The notes below the pieces were generated by a model that was given only the letters and a program-made list of their open reading frames with translations, was not told the DNA's origin and did no database searches. Positions 22,901 through 31,007 of a stretch of DNA of 52,017 nt are shown here, piece by piece. Location: assembly GCA_041664945.1 (NCBI GenBank), contig JBAYJY010000010.1, forward strand, positions 1-52,017, read 5' to 3'. Position 1 is the stretch's first letter, and the number at the start of each line of letters is the position of its first letter. Source of the stretch: JBAYJY01 sp041664945 (GTDB taxonomy: Bacteria > UBP15 > UBA6099). The position numbers were made by a program, and so were the translations under genes.

Positions 22901-23662
22901 TTATTCTTTATTTCTGCGGACTGCCTCGGCGATGATATCGAGAACGCCGCGCCCGTTTTCATGAGTAGCGACGAAAGAAGCGGCTGCTCGAACCTCCGGC
23001 TCGGCGTTCGCCGGAGCGCCGGAAAAACCTGACGCTGCGAATGATTCGAGGTCGCCCGGCGCGTCGCCGATGGCGCCGACTTCTTCTTTCGATAATCCAA
23101 GACGGCTGCAGAGCCAGCGGACGCCTTCGCCTTTGTCTATTCCTGGGAACAGCACGTTTATGCATAAAATTGAAACGTCAAGCGTAAACCGCGAGCCGGA
23201 TTTCGCAAGCAGTTCGAGCAGTTGCGCTTCGTTGTCTTTAACGTTGAATCCCTTTTCCGGGTATACGCTAAGAGAGACTTCTTTGCCTGGCTGCAGCTTC
23301 GCCGTTCCGCGACCGACCATTTCCTTGTTAATTAGCAGTTTGAAAGCGGCAAGTCCGTCGAGCATTATCGGAGTGATGGATGGATGAAATAAAAACTCAT
23401 AAGAGTCGGGGAAGTAGAGTCCGGCGCCGTTTTCAAATATTGCGGGCATGTGCGCATCGATCATTTGCGCCATAAGGTCGACGAAAGGCTGTTGGCGGCC
23501 CGTGCAGAGCGAAACAGCCGGAATGTCCGGATATTTTTTAGAGAGGCCGTTTATTTTTTGGATTTCGCCGAGGACCGAGAGGTCGGCAGACTGTCCTTCG
23601 CCGGGCGTCAGGCAACCGTCAATATCGACACATAGGAGTTTGATGCGTTTTTTTTCACTCAT
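22901..23662 (-). CDS. HAD-superfamily phosphatase (IIB-type)
   Basis: 253 residues. HAD motifs are present: I, CVDIDGCLTP (nucleophile and acid Asp); II, SLCTGRQ; III, a Lys in KGEGVRWL; IV, IGDAPGDLESF. The cap inserted between motifs II and III is of the C2 type, as in Cof-like, sucrose-phosphate and mannosyl-phosphoglycerate phosphatases. The substrate is not determinable; a sugar phosphate is likely. GGAGG is 5 nt before the ATG at 23662; an ATG 24 bp upstream lacks such a site. Its promoter at 23721-23750 is back-to-back with that of the STAS gene. Confidence 0.88.
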   Translation of the reverse strand: MSEKKRIKLLCVDIDGCLTPGEGQSADLSVLGEIQKINGLSKKYPDIPAVSLCTGRQQPFVDLMAQMIDAHMPAIFENGAGLYFPDSYEFLFHPSITPIMLDGLAAFKLLINKEMVGRGTAKLQPGKEVSLSVYPEKGFNVKDNEAQLLELLAKSGSRFTLDVSILCINVLFPGIDKGEGVRWLCSRLGLSKEEVGAIGDAPGDLESFAASGFSGAPANAEPEVRAAASFVATHENGRGVLDIIAEAVRRNKE

Positions 23663-23720
23663 GAGCGCCTCCGCAAAGGACGGCAAACATTGCGGTTTAC
23701 CGGCCTGTTGGTTTTCGAGT

Positions 23721-23750
23721 ATAATAGCAAAATACCTTGCCGGGTGTCAA
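23721..23750 (-). promoter_or_regulatory. Sigma70-type promoter for the HAD gene
   Basis: On the minus strand: perfect -35 TTGACA (23745-23750), 18-bp spacer, -10 TATTAT (23721-23726; 5 of 6). It is about 60 bp upstream of the HAD start. Confidence 0.7.
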
Positions 23751-23808
23751 AAAAGCAGCGAGTGGCGCAAGAAGGCGGCGTGTTGCCTGAAACCGGAACT
23801 ATGGTTTC

Positions 23809-23838
23809 TTGTCTTTTCAAACTGAAACAGTGTAAGAT
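23809..23838 (+). promoter_or_regulatory. Sigma70-type promoter for the STAS-binding-protein pair
   Basis: TTGTCT (23809-23814), 18-bp spacer, TAAGAT (23833-23838), 48 bp before the STAS start. The same -10 hexamer, TAAGAT, occurs in front of the cyclic-nucleotide-binding gene. Confidence 0.55.
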
Positions 23839-23886
23839 TCTATAAGTAAGCAGAGTTACGACAAACTGGCGAAGGAGGCGGCTGCC

Positions 23887-24189
23887 GTGTCAAAGGTAAA
23901 AATGCGCGAAGGCGAAAACGAATTTGTCGGCGGAATTGTGTTTCACAAGCGCGCGAAAAGGATATTGGAAACGCTGCCGGTCGGGTCGACGCTGACGATC
24001 GACCTGAATAATTTTTATTTGGACTCGTCGGTTATCGGCACGTTGCTCGCGATACACGCGTCGTGCCGGAAGCAAGGTTGCGGAATGGAACTCGTCAATA
24101 TTTCGGAGCAGACGCATAAGATAATTGCGCTGAGCGGATTAGACAAAGTGCTTGAAATAAAGAATGGAGCCACGGAGCCGGAGAAATGA
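23887..24189 (+). CDS. STAS-domain protein (anti-sigma-factor-antagonist fold)
   Basis: A 100-residue single STAS domain. The central LTIDLNNFYLDSSVIGTLLAIHASCRKQG matches the SpoIIAA core; Ser47 or Ser48 after Asp46 is the phosphorylation position. The closing helix HKIIALSGLDKVLEI is also typical. Known members reverse anti-sigma factors or act as signal switches; no kinase or sigma gene is nearby, so the partner is unknown. Starts at GTG with AAGGAGG 8 nt upstream. The last 4 bp overlap the start of the binding lipoprotein (ATGA), a rare pairing. Confidence 0.88.
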   Translation: MSKVKMREGENEFVGGIVFHKRAKRILETLPVGSTLTIDLNNFYLDSSVIGTLLAIHASCRKQGCGMELVNISEQTHKIIALSGLDKVLEIKNGATEPEK

Positions 24190-25253
24190 AAAGAACGTAC
24201 ATGCGAGTCGCGCGCGGATTTTTGGGATTAGTTTTGACTGTCTCCTTGGCATTAACTCTGGTTTCATGCAGCGCGCCGCCAGCAAAAGAGGACGCCGCAG
24301 CGAACGAACCTGTCGTTGCGAAAAGCGGCCGCATTCTTCGCGTATACACGGCGCTCGACCCTAACGAATCGAAAATATATTTTAAAAAATATGAAGAAGA
24401 AGCTGGTGTGAAGATACAGTGGGTATCGATGTCGTCGGGCGCTGTTTTCGCGCGAGCGCTTGCGGAAAAGAATAATCCATCAATGGGGTTGTGGTTTGGC
24501 GGTTCCGCAACGGATTTCATAGCCGCGGCCGAGCAGGGTCTTCTCGGAGCGTACAAGCCGTCTATCAATTTTGAATTGCCGCCGCAGGCGCATGACCCGA
24601 AATGGCGATGGTCCGGTTTTTATTTCGGGGCTATCGGGTTTGCGGCGAACACGAAGCGTCTCGAACGTCTGGGATTGAAACCGCCGCAGTCATGGCAGGA
24701 CCTGCTCGACCCGCGTTTCAAAGGAGAGATCGGATTTGCATATCCCTACACTTCAGGAACGTCGTTCACATTTCTGGCGACGCTTGTGGAATTGATGGGC
24801 GAGGACAAAGCGTTCGATTACATGCGCCGGCTTGATAAGAATGTGCATCACTATAACAAGTCCGGTTCATCGTGCGTTACGCAGGTAGGGCTTGGCGAGA
24901 TCGCGATCGGCATAGCGTTTTCTCACGATATTTTAAAGAAAGGGCAGTCGCGAGGCTATCCGGTAGTTCTCACGCTTCCGAAGGAAGGGACAGGCTTCGA
25001 GATAGGCGGCATCGCGCTAATAAAGAACGGCCCTGACTCGGCCGAAGCGAAGAAGTTCATTGACTGGATCTTATCCGTCAAAGGACAGAACATTATGCAG
25101 GAATGGTATCGCATTCCATTGAATCCTGATGCGAAGGTCGGCAAGGGCGCCGTTACCGCCGACAGCGTTAAACTGATTAAGGACAATTCAGTCTGGGCCG
25201 GTAAAAACAAGGCGCGCTTGATCGAGCGCTGGCGTCTAATCACGGCTCAATAG
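24186..25253 (+). CDS. Extracellular solute-binding lipoprotein, Fe(III)/AfuA type
   Basis: 355 residues. A lipoprotein signal peptide ends in LVSC with Cys28 as the lipidation site. The mature part is the AfuA/FbpA-type periplasmic binding fold (SBP_bac_6): RVYTALDPNESKIYFKKYEEEAGVKIQWV, PPQSWQDLLDPRFKGEIGFAYPYTSG, and GFEIGGIALIKNGPDSAEAKKFIDWI. Such proteins bind Fe3+, phosphonates or similar ligands for ABC import. No permease or ATPase gene is adjacent, so it may serve a remote transporter or act as a ligand sensor with the co-translated STAS protein. Its 3' end faces the phosphoesterase gene with a 13-bp gap and no terminator. Confidence 0.85.
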   Translation: MKRTYMRVARGFLGLVLTVSLALTLVSCSAPPAKEDAAANEPVVAKSGRILRVYTALDPNESKIYFKKYEEEAGVKIQWVSMSSGAVFARALAEKNNPSMGLWFGGSATDFIAAAEQGLLGAYKPSINFELPPQAHDPKWRWSGFYFGAIGFAANTKRLERLGLKPPQSWQDLLDPRFKGEIGFAYPYTSGTSFTFLATLVELMGEDKAFDYMRRLDKNVHHYNKSGSSCVTQVGLGEIAIGIAFSHDILKKGQSRGYPVVLTLPKEGTGFEIGGIALIKNGPDSAEAKKFIDWILSVKGQNIMQEWYRIPLNPDAKVGKGAVTADSVKLIKDNSVWAGKNKARLIERWRLITAQ

Positions 25254-25266
25254 AACTCGCAAATAA

Positions 25267-26124
25267 CTACCGCGATATTTTCTCTGAGAATATTTCTGTT
25301 CCAGAATATTTTCCGTCTTTCAATTCGTAACGGGTTATTAACATCATGCCGTCGCTTAGCGAAACGTCATATAGAGGATAGAAGGGCGGCTTGTGGAATG
25401 CGGCGCAGGTGATGTAGACGGCGCTTTTTGCGCGGTCGATCTGTTCGGTATGCGTGTGTCCCTGGAAAATAAATTTGATCTGCGGATATTTTGAAATAAC
25501 CTGTTTCACTTTCAGAGCGTTTTCGAATGTCGGCGGGAAGATAGGTTCGTGAATGAAAACGAAAGAGGCGGCGCCGGAGTTTTCTTTAAGGCTGTTCTCG
25601 AAATATTTCCAATCGGTGAATTTGCCGACGCCGGACCAGTAGTTTGTCAGTTCGATGCCCATTAGGAAGAAAAAATAATCGCCGAAACGAAAAGATTTGT
25701 TTTTGTAGCCATAGATTTTAGGAAAGTTAGGGCCGTCATGGTTGCCCCATACGTTATAGTGAGGAATTGTAAGATTATCTCCGACGTCTTTGATGAACGC
25801 TTGCGTTAGGTCGAACGACTGCTGTTCGGTGATAGGCTGTGTGCCCTCGCCGGATATGGCGTCTCCGAGATAGACAACGAAATCCGGCTTGAGCGTATCC
25901 TGCATGAATTTCAGCGAATTTATTGTTGCCAAAAAGATATCTGAACGCCAGTCGCTGATATTTGAGTCGGGCAGCGCGAAATGGTTGTCTGCGACGATTG
26001 CGAAATGGATTTTCGATAAATCTGCTTTCTTATCTTCCGTCAGAGCCGCCTGTTGGGCGGTTGCTGAAACCGCGGCTGCTAATATGAATATTGCGAATGC
26101 TGCATTAAAAGTCTTTCGAGCCAT
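25267..26124 (-). CDS. Secreted calcineurin-like metallophosphoesterase
   Basis: 285 residues with a signal peptide (MARKTFNAAFAIFILAAAV). The dimetal motifs are present in order: D-x-H in AIVADNHF, G-D in VVYLGDAI, G-N-H-D in VWGNHDGP, an H in FIHEPIF and the final FQGHTHTEQ. The enzyme should hydrolyse phosphomonoesters or diesters in the periplasm; the substrate is unknown. AAAGGA lies 8-9 nt before the ATG at 26124; an upstream in-frame start would place charged residues before the signal peptide. Divergent to the alkaline-phosphatase-superfamily gene at 26253. Confidence 0.88.
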   Translation of the reverse strand: MARKTFNAAFAIFILAAAVSATAQQAALTEDKKADLSKIHFAIVADNHFALPDSNISDWRSDIFLATINSLKFMQDTLKPDFVVYLGDAISGEGTQPITEQQSFDLTQAFIKDVGDNLTIPHYNVWGNHDGPNFPKIYGYKNKSFRFGDYFFFLMGIELTNYWSGVGKFTDWKYFENSLKENSGAASFVFIHEPIFPPTFENALKVKQVISKYPQIKFIFQGHTHTEQIDRAKSAVYITCAAFHKPPFYPLYDVSLSDGMMLITRYELKDGKYSGTEIFSEKISR

Positions 26125-26252
26125 TTTGAATGTCCTTTCATTTATTGATATTTTACAATAAAACATGCGGGTTGAAAGTATTTTATGGAGACGTTTAACA
26201 AAACGGAGTCAAATTAGTCAAAAAACATATAAAAGAATAGGAGTGAAGGGAA

Positions 26253-27212
26253 ATGAAAAACAATATGAGGAAGGTTGTGTTGGCGGTTTTCTTTATAGCG
26301 GCGGCAATTGCGTCGAATATTTTCTGCGTAAACGCGGAAGCAGCTTCGCCAAAGAAAAACATAATAATCATTTCGTGGGACGGCGTTCAAAGAAATCATC
26401 TAAATGAACTATTAAAGGATGGGAAGCTTCCTAACCTCGCGGCTCTTCGCGATGAAGGAAAACTAATACCTATCGATATAACAACGCATACAACCGACAC
26501 GAAAGCGGGCCACACGCAGATGCTTACAGGGTACAAGCCGGATGTGACGGGAGTTTATAACAACGGTCGCTACGCCGCTATACCCGAAGGAATGACTGTG
26601 TTCGAGCGGCTCGAGAACGGGTTCGGGAAGGATAATATCGTCACACTCGCTCTGACTGGAAAGTCGCATCACATCGGTTCGTTGCCGGCGGGAAAGCGGC
26701 GCGAGGGAAAGCAGAAGAAACTTAAGATTCGGCCAGCGGAACCGTGGAACAATGCAAAAGCGCATCTCGATGTCTGGGACGGCGATAAACAGCGCGACGC
26801 GGCGGAGGTCGGTCCGTTCGCGCTTGAATACGTCAGGAAGTATGCCGCAGAGCCGTTCTTTTTCTTTCTTCATTTCAGCGATCCCGACCATAACGGGCAC
26901 AAGCACGGCGAAAACTCTAAGGAATATTCCGATGCAATTATCACATGCGATAAATGGCTTGGCGGCCTTCGCGAAAAACTTGCCGCGCACGGCATAGCCG
27001 ATAAAACGCTTATATATGTGACCGCTGACCACGGTTTCGACGAGGGCTTGCGCACGCACAAGAATGCGCCTTATGTGTGGCTGGCCACTAATGACAAAGG
27101 AATAACAGCCGCCGCCGGCGACCAGATGGACATTACTCCGACGCTGCTCAAGCGCGAAGGATTAGATCCCGTTGCAATACAGCCGCCTCTTCCCGGCAAA
27201 CCGCTTTATTAA
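26253..27212 (+). CDS. Secreted alkaline-phosphatase-superfamily phosphodiesterase/sulfatase
   Basis: 319 residues, signal peptide to about residue 31 (VNAEA). Metal and nucleophile motifs of the alkaline phosphatase/nucleotide pyrophosphatase superfamily: IIISWDGVQRNHL (Asp), THTTDTKAGHTQMLTG (Thr nucleophile region), FSDPDHNGHKHG and VTADHGFDEG. It is short for the family, with a minimal cap. Likely a periplasmic phosphodiesterase, phosphatase or related hydrolase; specificity is not readable. GAAGGG lies 2-7 nt before the ATG. Shares the 128-bp divergent gap with the metallophosphoesterase, suggesting joint phosphate or nucleotide scavenging (inferred). Confidence 0.85.
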   Translation: MKNNMRKVVLAVFFIAAAIASNIFCVNAEAASPKKNIIIISWDGVQRNHLNELLKDGKLPNLAALRDEGKLIPIDITTHTTDTKAGHTQMLTGYKPDVTGVYNNGRYAAIPEGMTVFERLENGFGKDNIVTLALTGKSHHIGSLPAGKRREGKQKKLKIRPAEPWNNAKAHLDVWDGDKQRDAAEVGPFALEYVRKYAAEPFFFFLHFSDPDHNGHKHGENSKEYSDAIITCDKWLGGLREKLAAHGIADKTLIYVTADHGFDEGLRTHKNAPYVWLATNDKGITAAAGDQMDITPTLLKREGLDPVAIQPPLPGKPLY

Positions 27213-27293
27213 TCAGAATTCGCAAATGCTTGTCTTGCCTCTTTGTGATACAATAGCGGGAGAATAATGCTTGAAATTCAGGAGGCGAATCAT

Positions 27294-28304
27294 ATGACTA
27301 ATACGGCCGGAAACAAGGGGGCGGGACAGCTTGCGGATATTTATTACAAACTGACAGGAAAAATCGGGTTGGGGAAATCAGAGCGGATAACCCGGATATG
27401 GTCGATGCTTTGCGACGAGGAGGAAGCGGCTCTGGCGTTTGCGCTTCCGGGAACACTCGAAGCTCTGGCGGCGAAAACCGATAAATCTTCAGGTGAAACA
27501 GAAGGGGCGCTCAAGGCTCTATATCACAAAGGCGTGGTTTTTGAACGACGTAAAGACGGCGTGACGACGTACAATCCTCCGCGAAATTTTATTCAGTTTC
27601 ATGACGCGACAATATTATGGCCGGAAGCGCCCGTAGAGTTTCTCGATCTATGGAAAGAATACGTCGCCCATGAATACCCTGCATTCATAAAAATGCTGAG
27701 CGACGCGGGCATGGGCCCGTTCATGCGGATAATCCCGATCAACAAGTCGATCAAAGGCGGCGCGACGGTTTTGCCGTATGAAGCTGCGGCAAACATGATA
27801 AATGAGGCAGGCAAGCTGGCGGTCGCCGACTGCCCATGCCGCCGGGCGGTGAGGGAATGCGACGCGCCGCTCGATGTATGCATTCAGATCAACAAAGGCG
27901 CCGACTATGTGCTTCAACGCGGAACAGGTCGGGAAATATCGAAGGAAGAAGCGGTTGTGATACTCGACAGGGCGGAGAAAGCCGGGCTCGTGCATCTGAC
28001 CGAGCACAGGCCGGGACTCGGGAACGTACTTTGCAATTGCTGTCCTTGTTGCTGCATGGCATTGCAGCCGCTGCTCAAAGGCGGAGTGCGGGCGTTTGCC
28101 GTGCCGAGCCGTTTCTCTGCTTCTGTCGACGCCTCGGCCTGCACAGGCTGCGGACTATGCGAACCGCGCTGCCACGCAGATGCAATCTCGGATGCGGACA
28201 GTTCGGCGAAAGTCGACGCGGAACGCTGCATAGGGTGCGGACTTTGCGCATCGGTATGCCCGACAGAGGCGATCGCGCTTCAGGAAATCCGACCGCCGGC
28301 ATAA
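27294..28304 (+). CDS. Winged-helix plus multi-cluster Fe-S protein
   Basis: 336 residues. An N-terminal winged-helix-like part (~35-95) is followed by a central Cys-rich domain with CPCRRAVREC and a further Cys196, then CNCCPCCC at 247-254. The C-terminus has two 4Fe-4S ferredoxin motifs: Cys283/286/289/293 and Cys312/315/318/322. The central pattern belongs to a family annotated only as 4Fe-4S binding protein in anaerobes. It could pass electrons or sense redox state; DNA binding is unproven. AGGAGG stands 8 nt before the ATG at 27294, so the in-frame ATG at 27267 is rejected as start. No partner enzyme is adjacent. Confidence 0.83.
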   Translation: MTNTAGNKGAGQLADIYYKLTGKIGLGKSERITRIWSMLCDEEEAALAFALPGTLEALAAKTDKSSGETEGALKALYHKGVVFERRKDGVTTYNPPRNFIQFHDATILWPEAPVEFLDLWKEYVAHEYPAFIKMLSDAGMGPFMRIIPINKSIKGGATVLPYEAAANMINEAGKLAVADCPCRRAVRECDAPLDVCIQINKGADYVLQRGTGREISKEEAVVILDRAEKAGLVHLTEHRPGLGNVLCNCCPCCCMALQPLLKGGVRAFAVPSRFSASVDASACTGCGLCEPRCHADAISDADSSAKVDAERCIGCGLCASVCPTEAIALQEIRPPA

Positions 28305-28488
28305 GAAACATATAACTGATTTTGCGCGCTTAATAGGTAAATCAGGATAGTCGTGGATTTATTGATTATAGGATTCACGGCGGTTTGCCGACACTTCATT
28401 TTTTGCTTATTTCCGGCATTGTGCTAAAATTATAATCTCGGACAGGAATAATGGCCATTGCGGCCGGCTGAAAGCGGAGGCTTAAGGT

Positions 28489-29301
28489 TTGAACGAAAGA
28501 CAAATTCTTAACTACAGAATGTTTCAAAAGATAATGCGCCCTGTTTATGACATCACCATAGACACCAGCATATTGAACCCGCAGTTTGTGCCCGAGGACG
28601 GCCCGTGCGTGCTTGTCGCGAATCACCGCAGCGACCTCGACCCGTTCATCATCATGGTCAATGTTAAGCGGCCGATCAACTGGCTCGGAGCGTCCTACCT
28701 ATGGAACATTCCGTTTGTTAAGGATTTTCTAAACGGCATCGGCGCGATTCCGATCTCGAAATACAAGAGCGAAATCAACGAAGCTTTCGACATCGCCGCG
28801 AAACTGCTCACGAAGGGGCAGGCGGTCGGAATCTTTCCGGAAGGCTGGGAATACATAGCCGCGAATCAGTTCGACTGGAGCGTAGGCGAGTTTCAGACCG
28901 GTTTCGCGCGCATCGCGATGCAGACAAACGCGCCGGTCCTTCCGCTCGCCATGATGGGACTCTCGGAAAAACGCGGCGTGCAGGCATTCCCGCCGTTCAT
29001 TCGCAAAATCCTCGACTATCCGATTGAGATGCAGTACATCAAGGACCGCTGCGTCTATCAGAAACTGCACATAAACGTCGGCCGCCCGATTCCTTGCCCG
29101 GAGAATGCAGACCACACGGACCGCGACGCGGTTCGCGCTTTCACTGAAAAAGTGAACGGCGTGGTAAAGGAACTATACAACGCCATGCCTACGGTTTCGG
29201 GCTTCGAAAACCTGTTGCCTAAACCGGCCGGCCCTCGCATCGATCCGGATAAAAGAGACGAATCCGATGACGACGCTCTTTCGGGTCTAATCAGCGTCTG
29301 A
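28489..29301 (+). CDS. 1-acyl-glycerol-3-phosphate acyltransferase-like (PlsC family)
   Basis: 270 residues. The acyltransferase motifs are HRSDLD (HX4D, His46-Asp51) and FPEGW (116-120), with VLPLAMMGL behind. It transfers an acyl chain to lysophosphatidate or a related lipid at the inner membrane. The start is TTG at 28489 with GGAGG 8 nt upstream; no ATG is suitably placed. A perfect TATAAT at 28431-28436 without a good -35 may be its promoter. The last ~35 residues are acidic and disordered-looking (DKRDESDDDALSG). Confidence 0.9.
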   Translation: MNERQILNYRMFQKIMRPVYDITIDTSILNPQFVPEDGPCVLVANHRSDLDPFIIMVNVKRPINWLGASYLWNIPFVKDFLNGIGAIPISKYKSEINEAFDIAAKLLTKGQAVGIFPEGWEYIAANQFDWSVGEFQTGFARIAMQTNAPVLPLAMMGLSEKRGVQAFPPFIRKILDYPIEMQYIKDRCVYQKLHINVGRPIPCPENADHTDRDAVRAFTEKVNGVVKELYNAMPTVSGFENLLPKPAGPRIDPDKRDESDDDALSGLISV

Positions 29302-29375
29302 GCTTATCCGGAATGTAGCGATATATTTCAAGAATTCCGTTCATCTATTTTAACCTTAATATAATTTTGGAAATA

Positions 29376-29405
29376 TTTTCAACTATAAAACATAGATGCT
29401 ATAAT
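29376..29405 (+). promoter_or_regulatory. Candidate promoter of the 461-aa secreted protein
   Basis: TTTTCA (29376-29381), 18-bp spacer, perfect TATAAT (29400-29405), 23 bp before the GTG start, in an AT-rich stretch. Confidence 0.45.
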
Positions 29406-29427
29406 TTGAAAATCCGGGGAGAGTGTC

Positions 29428-30813
29428 GTGAAAGAACACGGTAAAGAAGTTAAACGCACACAACGCCAATTTAGCGGCGCGCGCAGAATTGCCGGTATCG
29501 CCGCAATTTTTGCGGTTATGATTTTCGCGGCGATTCAGTTTAGCGCTTCGGCAGTGGAAGTCGCGAATTTGGATATGCCGATCGGCAATGCAGAAATACG
29601 GTCTGAAAAGGATGCTGTTTTTTTTCGGCTGCGAGCTCCGAAAAACAACAGAACTGAATATGGCGTGTTTCGTTACATGAGGGAGACAGGCAAATGGGAA
29701 CCGCTCGGAACGGTGGCATCGTTTGACGGGCCGATTCAACATAAAAACGGGCTGGTGTCGCCTGAGGATTTTTTCTATCCACGGAATGGTTATCAGGAGA
29801 TAAAACTCGCCACGCTGACGTATAAGATCGAATGTATTAATAATAAAGTCGCCATTTCTGTAAAAGGCGGCTCAGGCCCGGACGAATATTATACGACGCC
29901 CGAAATGAAGTTTTACGAGGGAACCCGCGTGTTTCGGTTCCGCTACCTGACATCGAGCCGGCTATGGTTCGATATGCGGATAGACGGAGCCAAAGGAACA
30001 AGAAGCGCCGGGATCGGCTATTTCGATCTGCCAGCGAAAACGGTGAAAATAATTACGCCGGCAGAGATTGAACCCGACCATGGCAAGCCGATAATTGTCA
30101 GCGAGATGTCCGGGATAGCGGATAACGTATGGGTGGGGCTCGCATACTGCGGCGAGCCGACCTGTCGCGAAAACGGTATCGTGTTGCGCATTGGCCCGGA
30201 CGGCAAAATAGCGCGCCGCTGGTACTCAGGCGAGAAGGGGCTTCCTCCGGGCGCCGTTATAAGGGTCATGCCGGACGGCGATTCACTCTGGATTGTCACT
30301 ATGAAAGGAATCGCGCTGATCAAGTCCGACAAGATCAGCCGTTTTCAAATATCGCAAAAAGCCGACGTTGTCGAAGGCGGCAAATTCGGTTTTAAGGCAG
30401 AATCGACGCCTCTTGGCGTTACGCCCGAATTCGCGGGTCCGGCGGTTATTCAGGAAGTTCAAGGGAACCATTTCAGACTCAAAACAAAATCAGCGGCGGC
30501 GCTCTGGGTGTCAGAGCAAGAAAACCGTAGCGCCTATACAGACGCGACAGCGACTATTAAGTTGAAATCCGGCATGACGGTCGCTTTTAGATCGGCAGCC
30601 GACTCGAAATTGCCTGCCGCGAAGTTGACGCCGGGACAGCGCGCCAATGTAGTTCTGCCTGTTGCCAAACGGCAAAATGGCTGGATTGCCGCCGAACTGC
30701 CGGGATTTTTCTGGTTCGCTCCGGATTCCGTGCGCCTGAATATCGAGGCTGCGGGCGAGTTTCCGGCTGACAATTTTCTCTCATTGACGGAAGAAACACG
30801 AAAATCGAAGTAG
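29428..30813 (+). CDS. Secreted protein of unknown function
   Basis: 461 residues. An N-terminal basic stretch is followed by one hydrophobic segment (IAGIAAIFAVMIFAAIQFSASA), read as a long signal peptide or anchor. The rest is beta-rich with propeller-like strands (NVWVGLAYCGEPTCRENGIVLRIGPDGKIARRWYSGEKGLPPG) and a C-terminal SH3-like part. I recognise no catalytic motif. GGGGAG lies 6 nt before the GTG start. It stands alone between plsC and the AmpG-like gene. Confidence 0.7.
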   Translation: MKEHGKEVKRTQRQFSGARRIAGIAAIFAVMIFAAIQFSASAVEVANLDMPIGNAEIRSEKDAVFFRLRAPKNNRTEYGVFRYMRETGKWEPLGTVASFDGPIQHKNGLVSPEDFFYPRNGYQEIKLATLTYKIECINNKVAISVKGGSGPDEYYTTPEMKFYEGTRVFRFRYLTSSRLWFDMRIDGAKGTRSAGIGYFDLPAKTVKIITPAEIEPDHGKPIIVSEMSGIADNVWVGLAYCGEPTCRENGIVLRIGPDGKIARRWYSGEKGLPPGAVIRVMPDGDSLWIVTMKGIALIKSDKISRFQISQKADVVEGGKFGFKAESTPLGVTPEFAGPAVIQEVQGNHFRLKTKSAAALWVSEQENRSAYTDATATIKLKSGMTVAFRSAADSKLPAAKLTPGQRANVVLPVAKRQNGWIAAELPGFFWFAPDSVRLNIEAAGEFPADNFLSLTEETRKSK

Positions 30814-31007
30814 CGATCTTGCATTTTCCACGTTAGATATCCCTAAACAGTTTGCAATAAAAGCCCGTATTCTCATTTTAGCGCGTTTTTATTCTTCAAA
30901 TGTCGCTATTTTCTTCAAAAATTAAGGCATTACTGCCAAAATCGGAAATATTTCACTGTTTGTGAGGACTATATATTAACAGACAGTTTCATTGAATAGG
31001 AGCAGAC

